A stretch of 64,000 nucleotides of DNA from Paucibacter aquatile (GTDB taxonomy: Bacteria; Pseudomonadota; Gammaproteobacteria; Burkholderiales; Burkholderiaceae_C): the NCBI RefSeq assembly GCF_002885975.1, contig NZ_POSP01000004.1, positions 558,001 to 622,000 on the forward strand. The letters are read 5' to 3'. The position numbers and the translations under genes were made by a program. The notes under the pieces were generated by a model. The model worked only from the letters and a program-made list of their open reading frames with translations, made no database searches and was not told the origin of the DNA. Shown one piece after another: positions 61,364-64,000 of this stretch. Position 1 is the first letter of the stretch. The number at the start of each line of letters is the position of its first letter.

Positions 61364-63106
61364 TCAGATCCGGTAGCCCAGGCTCAACCACAGGCGCGGC
61401 TTGTGGCGGGTGATGGGGTCAGCTTGCGGCTCGCCACCCTTGAGGCTCCAGGCGGCGGCGGCTTCCAGCTGCCAGCGCTCGCCGTTGACGCGCACGCCCA
61501 GGCCGGCACCGGCCAGGGTGCGGTAGTTCTGTGCGGTGCCGGCGGTGGGCACGGTGTTGATGCGCACCCGGCCGGCATCCAGCATGACAAACGGCGTGGC
61601 GGCGCCGATGTTATGCCGCAGCTCCAGCTGGGCCAGGGCGCCGCGGTCGCCCACGCCTTCGCCGCTGGGGTAGGCACGCACGCCGCTGATGCCGCCCAGG
61701 CTGATGCGTTCGCTGGAGTCGAGGTTTTTGTCAGCCCATTGCGCGCTGAAGCGGGCATAGAGGCTGCTGTCCGGTGTGAACACGGTTTGCTGCTGCACCA
61801 GGTCGAGGTTGAACTTGAGGAAACGACCGCGCGTCTGGTTGCTGTCCAGACCGACCAGGGCGTCGGACAGGCGCAGGCGCCCGTTGGTGACGCTCAGACT
61901 GCCGTAGCTGATGCCGCCGAGGCCCAGGCTGTTGCGGCGATCGAAGTCAAGTGAGAGCGGCAGGCTCTGGCTGGATTTGTCGTCGCTGCCATTGAGCGTG
62001 CGGTCCTGCAGGCGCTTGTACTGGTAGCGCATGGAGAGCTTTACATTGGCGGCATTGCTGCGCAGCACCGGGTAGCTCAGACCCAGGGAGGCGGTCTTGG
62101 CATAGCCTTGCGCCTTTGAATCGGCGAACTCCTTGCCCAGCTGGTAGTCGCTGTGCGAGTAGCTGGCCTCGGCGCGCAGGCCGTGCCGCCCCAGCGGGCG
62201 CGAGTAGCCCAGGCTGCCCAGCCAGAGCTTTTGATCGCTGAACAGGCTGCGCAGACTGACTTGGTCACCCAGCGAGAAGGGGCTGTTCCAGTCCAGATTG
62301 AGCTGCAGGCGGTGGGCACCGCTGTAGCGGTTGCCATGGTTGTCGGCGCCGATCGAACCGACCAGGGCGGGTGCGGGGGCCAGCTCCACCAGCAGGTCGC
62401 CGGTGCCGACCTTCTCACCGGGTTGCATCAACGGGGTGACGGCCACACCGGGCAAGTCACCGAGGATCAAGACGCTGCGCTCCAGCTCCGGGCTGCGGAT
62501 CACAGTGTCGGGCTGCAGCATCGACAGGTAAGGCGCGGCCTGCTCGGCCCAGTCCGGCCGGCTGCTGATCGGCTTGATCTGACCGTAGCGGCCTTCGAGC
62601 AGTTCCACCCGCAGCGTGCCATCGCTGAGCTCTTGCGGTGGCAGGTAGGCGCGGGCGAAGGGATAGCCGGCTTGTTGGTAGAACAGACCGACCCGCTCGG
62701 CCAGCGACTGCAGGCCGGCCAGATCAAGCTCGGTGTTGAGCAGATCGGCCACGGCCGCTTCCAAGGTCTTGCTGTCGATGACGCTGTTGCCGCCAAAACT
62801 GAGGGCCTTGACCTGCACCTTGCGCCCGCCCGGCAGGGCCAGCTGGCTCTTGGGGTTGTTGAGTTTGAGCTGCACACCGGGCTTGGGTGCATCCGGTGGG
62901 GCCCGGCGGCTTTGCTGCAGGATCTGCCCGGCATCCGGCGCCGCTTGCGCATGGGCGGCCATCGGTGCGGCCAGGGCCAGCAGGCTGGAGACGGCCACGG
63001 CCACAAGGTGGGCCGGGTAGGGGGCTGAGTGGTGGTCCATGGCGGCGTGGGGGGAGTAGGGTTTCAAGGCCTGCGAAGACAGGGGTTTGCCATGGGGCTG
63101 GCTCAT
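61364..63106 (-). CDS. Two-partner secretion outer-membrane transporter (TpsB, FhaC/ShlB family)
   Basis: A 580-residue protein with a signal peptide in residues ~24-53 (ending AAHAQA) and a Pro-rich linker. Then come two POTRA domains (VQVKALSFGGNSVIDSKTLE and the following YGQIKPISSRPD region) and a 16-strand beta-barrel, with the conserved L6 loop motif as VRAY (GISGVRAYPSGEG), a variant of VRGY. The protein ends in a C-terminal aromatic strand (LWLSLGYRI). It should export the large adhesin encoded just upstream. Its ATG overlaps the stop of that gene, so the two are translationally coupled. Confidence 0.93.
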   Translation of the reverse strand: MSQPHGKPLSSQALKPYSPHAAMDHHSAPYPAHLVAVAVSSLLALAAPMAAHAQAAPDAGQILQQSRRAPPDAPKPGVQLKLNNPKSQLALPGGRKVQVKALSFGGNSVIDSKTLEAAVADLLNTELDLAGLQSLAERVGLFYQQAGYPFARAYLPPQELSDGTLRVELLEGRYGQIKPISSRPDWAEQAAPYLSMLQPDTVIRSPELERSVLILGDLPGVAVTPLMQPGEKVGTGDLLVELAPAPALVGSIGADNHGNRYSGAHRLQLNLDWNSPFSLGDQVSLRSLFSDQKLWLGSLGYSRPLGRHGLRAEASYSHSDYQLGKEFADSKAQGYAKTASLGLSYPVLRSNAANVKLSMRYQYKRLQDRTLNGSDDKSSQSLPLSLDFDRRNSLGLGGISYGSLSVTNGRLRLSDALVGLDSNQTRGRFLKFNLDLVQQQTVFTPDSSLYARFSAQWADKNLDSSERISLGGISGVRAYPSGEGVGDRGALAQLELRHNIGAATPFVMLDAGRVRINTVPTAGTAQNYRTLAGAGLGVRVNGERWQLEAAAAWSLKGGEPQADPITRHKPRLWLSLGYRI

Positions 63107-64000
63107 TTCTTGTCCTCCCGCTGGCCGTCGTTGCCGGTGCTGTTGGAACTGCTGCCGGGATCGGGCAAGCGAATGCCGCCTTGGCGGACAAAGATGCGCG
63201 TGCCGCCAACGCTGGTGTTGCCGCTGCCGAGCAAAGCGGCAGACGAAGGCGCGTTGCCACCGTCACTGCTGCTGCTGCTGCTGCTGCTCGTTTCACCCGT
63301 CGCGGACGTCGCCGCGGGAGTGGCTGCTCCGGGCGCTGCGGCTGAGCCGCTTGGCGTGGGCGCCGGCCCGGAGTCCACCAGCTGCAGGCCGCTGGAGCTG
63401 GCCGCGCCGCTGGGCAGGCTGCCTGTTGGGCTGCTGCTGATGACAAAGGTCAGCGCGGGTTGATTGCCTGCGATCACATTGGCATTGAGTGCCGGCGAGA
63501 TGCTCAGCTCGCCGTCACGGCGGGTGATGGCGTAATTGCTGTTGCTCAAATTCGCCGCCAGGATGGCATGTGCGCCCACCGATTCGCCGGCCACCCGGCT
63601 CAGGCTGCCAGCGAGGCTGTCGCCGGCCACCAGGTTGCCCTCGGTGATGCTGAAGCTCAGCGCGGGGTCGGGGGCGCCAAAGGTTTTTTGCTTGTTGTCG
63701 GCCTGGACCGTGATCGGGCGCGGTGTCACGGCCAACTGGCCGGGCAGGGCGGTGATCGCGTAGTTGCTGTTGCTCAGGGCGCTGGCATCGATGGTGTAGC
63801 TGCCGACGTTCTCGCCAGCCGCCCGGCTCAAGGCGCCGCTGAGTGCATCGCTGCCGACCAGATTGCCGCTGCTGATCTGGTAGCTCAAGCTCGGATCGGC
63901 GTTGCCATAGACCTTGCTCTTGTTGTCGGCCGTGACGGTCAGCGGCCGTGGGCTGATGCTCAGGCTGCCGTTCTGCGCTGTGATCGCGTAGTTGCTGTTG
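63103..64000 (-). CDS. Secreted MBG-repeat adhesin (TpsA partner), N-terminus outside window
   Basis: Only the C-terminal ~299 residues are visible; the frame is open to the right edge. It has repeated MBG-type units of 76 residues, seen from the exact 228-base spacing of the ADNK-K-FG/YG motif (at 63694 and 63922), each with NSNYAIT near its end. A third degenerate unit follows, then a Ser/Pro/Ala-rich stretch with eight consecutive Ser codons, and a polar end (SSNSTGNDGQREDKK). Such repeats occur in large filamentous haemagglutinin-like exoproteins. The stop overlaps the start of tpsB, which fits a TpsA-TpsB operon. Confidence 0.85.
   Translation of the reverse strand, partial: NSNYAITAQNGSLSISPRPLTVTADNKSKVYGNADPSLSYQISSGNLVGSDALSGALSRAAGENVGSYTIDASALSNSNYAITALPGQLAVTPRPITVQADNKQKTFGAPDPALSFSITEGNLVAGDSLAGSLSRVAGESVGAHAILAANLSNSNYAITRRDGELSISPALNANVIAGNQPALTFVISSSPTGSLPSGAASSSGLQLVDSGPAPTPSGSAAAPGAATPAATSATGETSSSSSSSSDGGNAPSSAALLGSGNTSVGGTRIFVRQGGIRLPDPGSSSNSTGNDGQREDKK
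63266..63286. repeat. CTG trinucleotide run in the adhesin gene
   Basis: Seven perfect CTG units on the plus strand, read as AGC (Ser) codons in the minus-strand adhesin. Changes in unit number would lengthen or shorten a Ser linker without a frameshift. Confidence 0.8.

Overview
The window is a high-GC, gene-dense bacterial chromosome segment. Gene content and order (ribF-ileS-lspA, a Ste24-type M48 protease with rsgA divergent from orn, yajQ-murB, a PEP-CTERM protein beside a PrsT-like TPR protein, hybrid histidine kinases, a pabB-pabC fusion) point to a betaproteobacterium of the order Burkholderiales, probably near Roseateles, Pelomonas or Paucibacter. That placement is inference from gene content; no rRNA gene is present. 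I saw no tRNA, rRNA, CRISPR array, insertion sequence or prophage.

Layout. 1-9 kb (mostly minus strand): a truncated PAS histidine kinase, a DUF2189 membrane protein, lspA, ileS, ribF and a hybrid histidine kinase. 9-16.6 kb: rsuA, a plus-strand isoaspartyl peptidase, then a PEP-CTERM surface protein and the TPR protein PrsT, an aspartic protease and yajQ. 16.6-25.4 kb: murB, a hybrid kinase with Hpt domain coupled to a molybdopterin-fold protein, argG, a GNAT-DUF924 fusion and a prolyl oligopeptidase. 25.4-34 kb: yaeQ, small hypothetical genes, an M3 oligopeptidase, a lone receiver protein, an SDR enzyme, a structured intergenic inverted repeat, rsgA and the M48 protease. 34-42 kb: orn, pabBC, a very unusual Ala/Lys-rich SWIM/SNF2-like protein and an RhlE-type DEAD-box helicase with a long structured leader. 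42-50.6 kb: a cold-shock/DUF1294 protein, a GGDEF-EAL protein, and a tightly coupled three-gene MksFEB-like SMC condensin operon followed by a WYL regulator. 50.7-64 kb: a VOC protein, galU, a degenerate 2-hydroxyacid dehydrogenase, valS, guaC, a FabH-like ketosynthase, PBP1A, and a two-partner secretion pair (TpsB plus an MBG-repeat TpsA cut by the window end).

Most genes are housekeeping: tRNA charging, flavin, folate, arginine, GMP and peptidoglycan metabolism, ribosome maturation and RNA turnover. The most interesting accessory features are: (1) the SNF2-like protein that keeps a SWIM zinc finger and a DEAQ box but has lost the Walker A lysine, fused to a histone H1-like tail; (2) the SMC-kleisin-KITE operon without a JetD/MksG nuclease gene; (3) a PEP-CTERM protein whose single cysteine and a downstream FQFAIW motif look like an internal thioester domain; (4) a pair of inverted repeat arms whose internal hairpins differ in sequence but keep pairing; (5) the rhlE leader, with a possible attenuator and a hairpin over the ribosome binding site.
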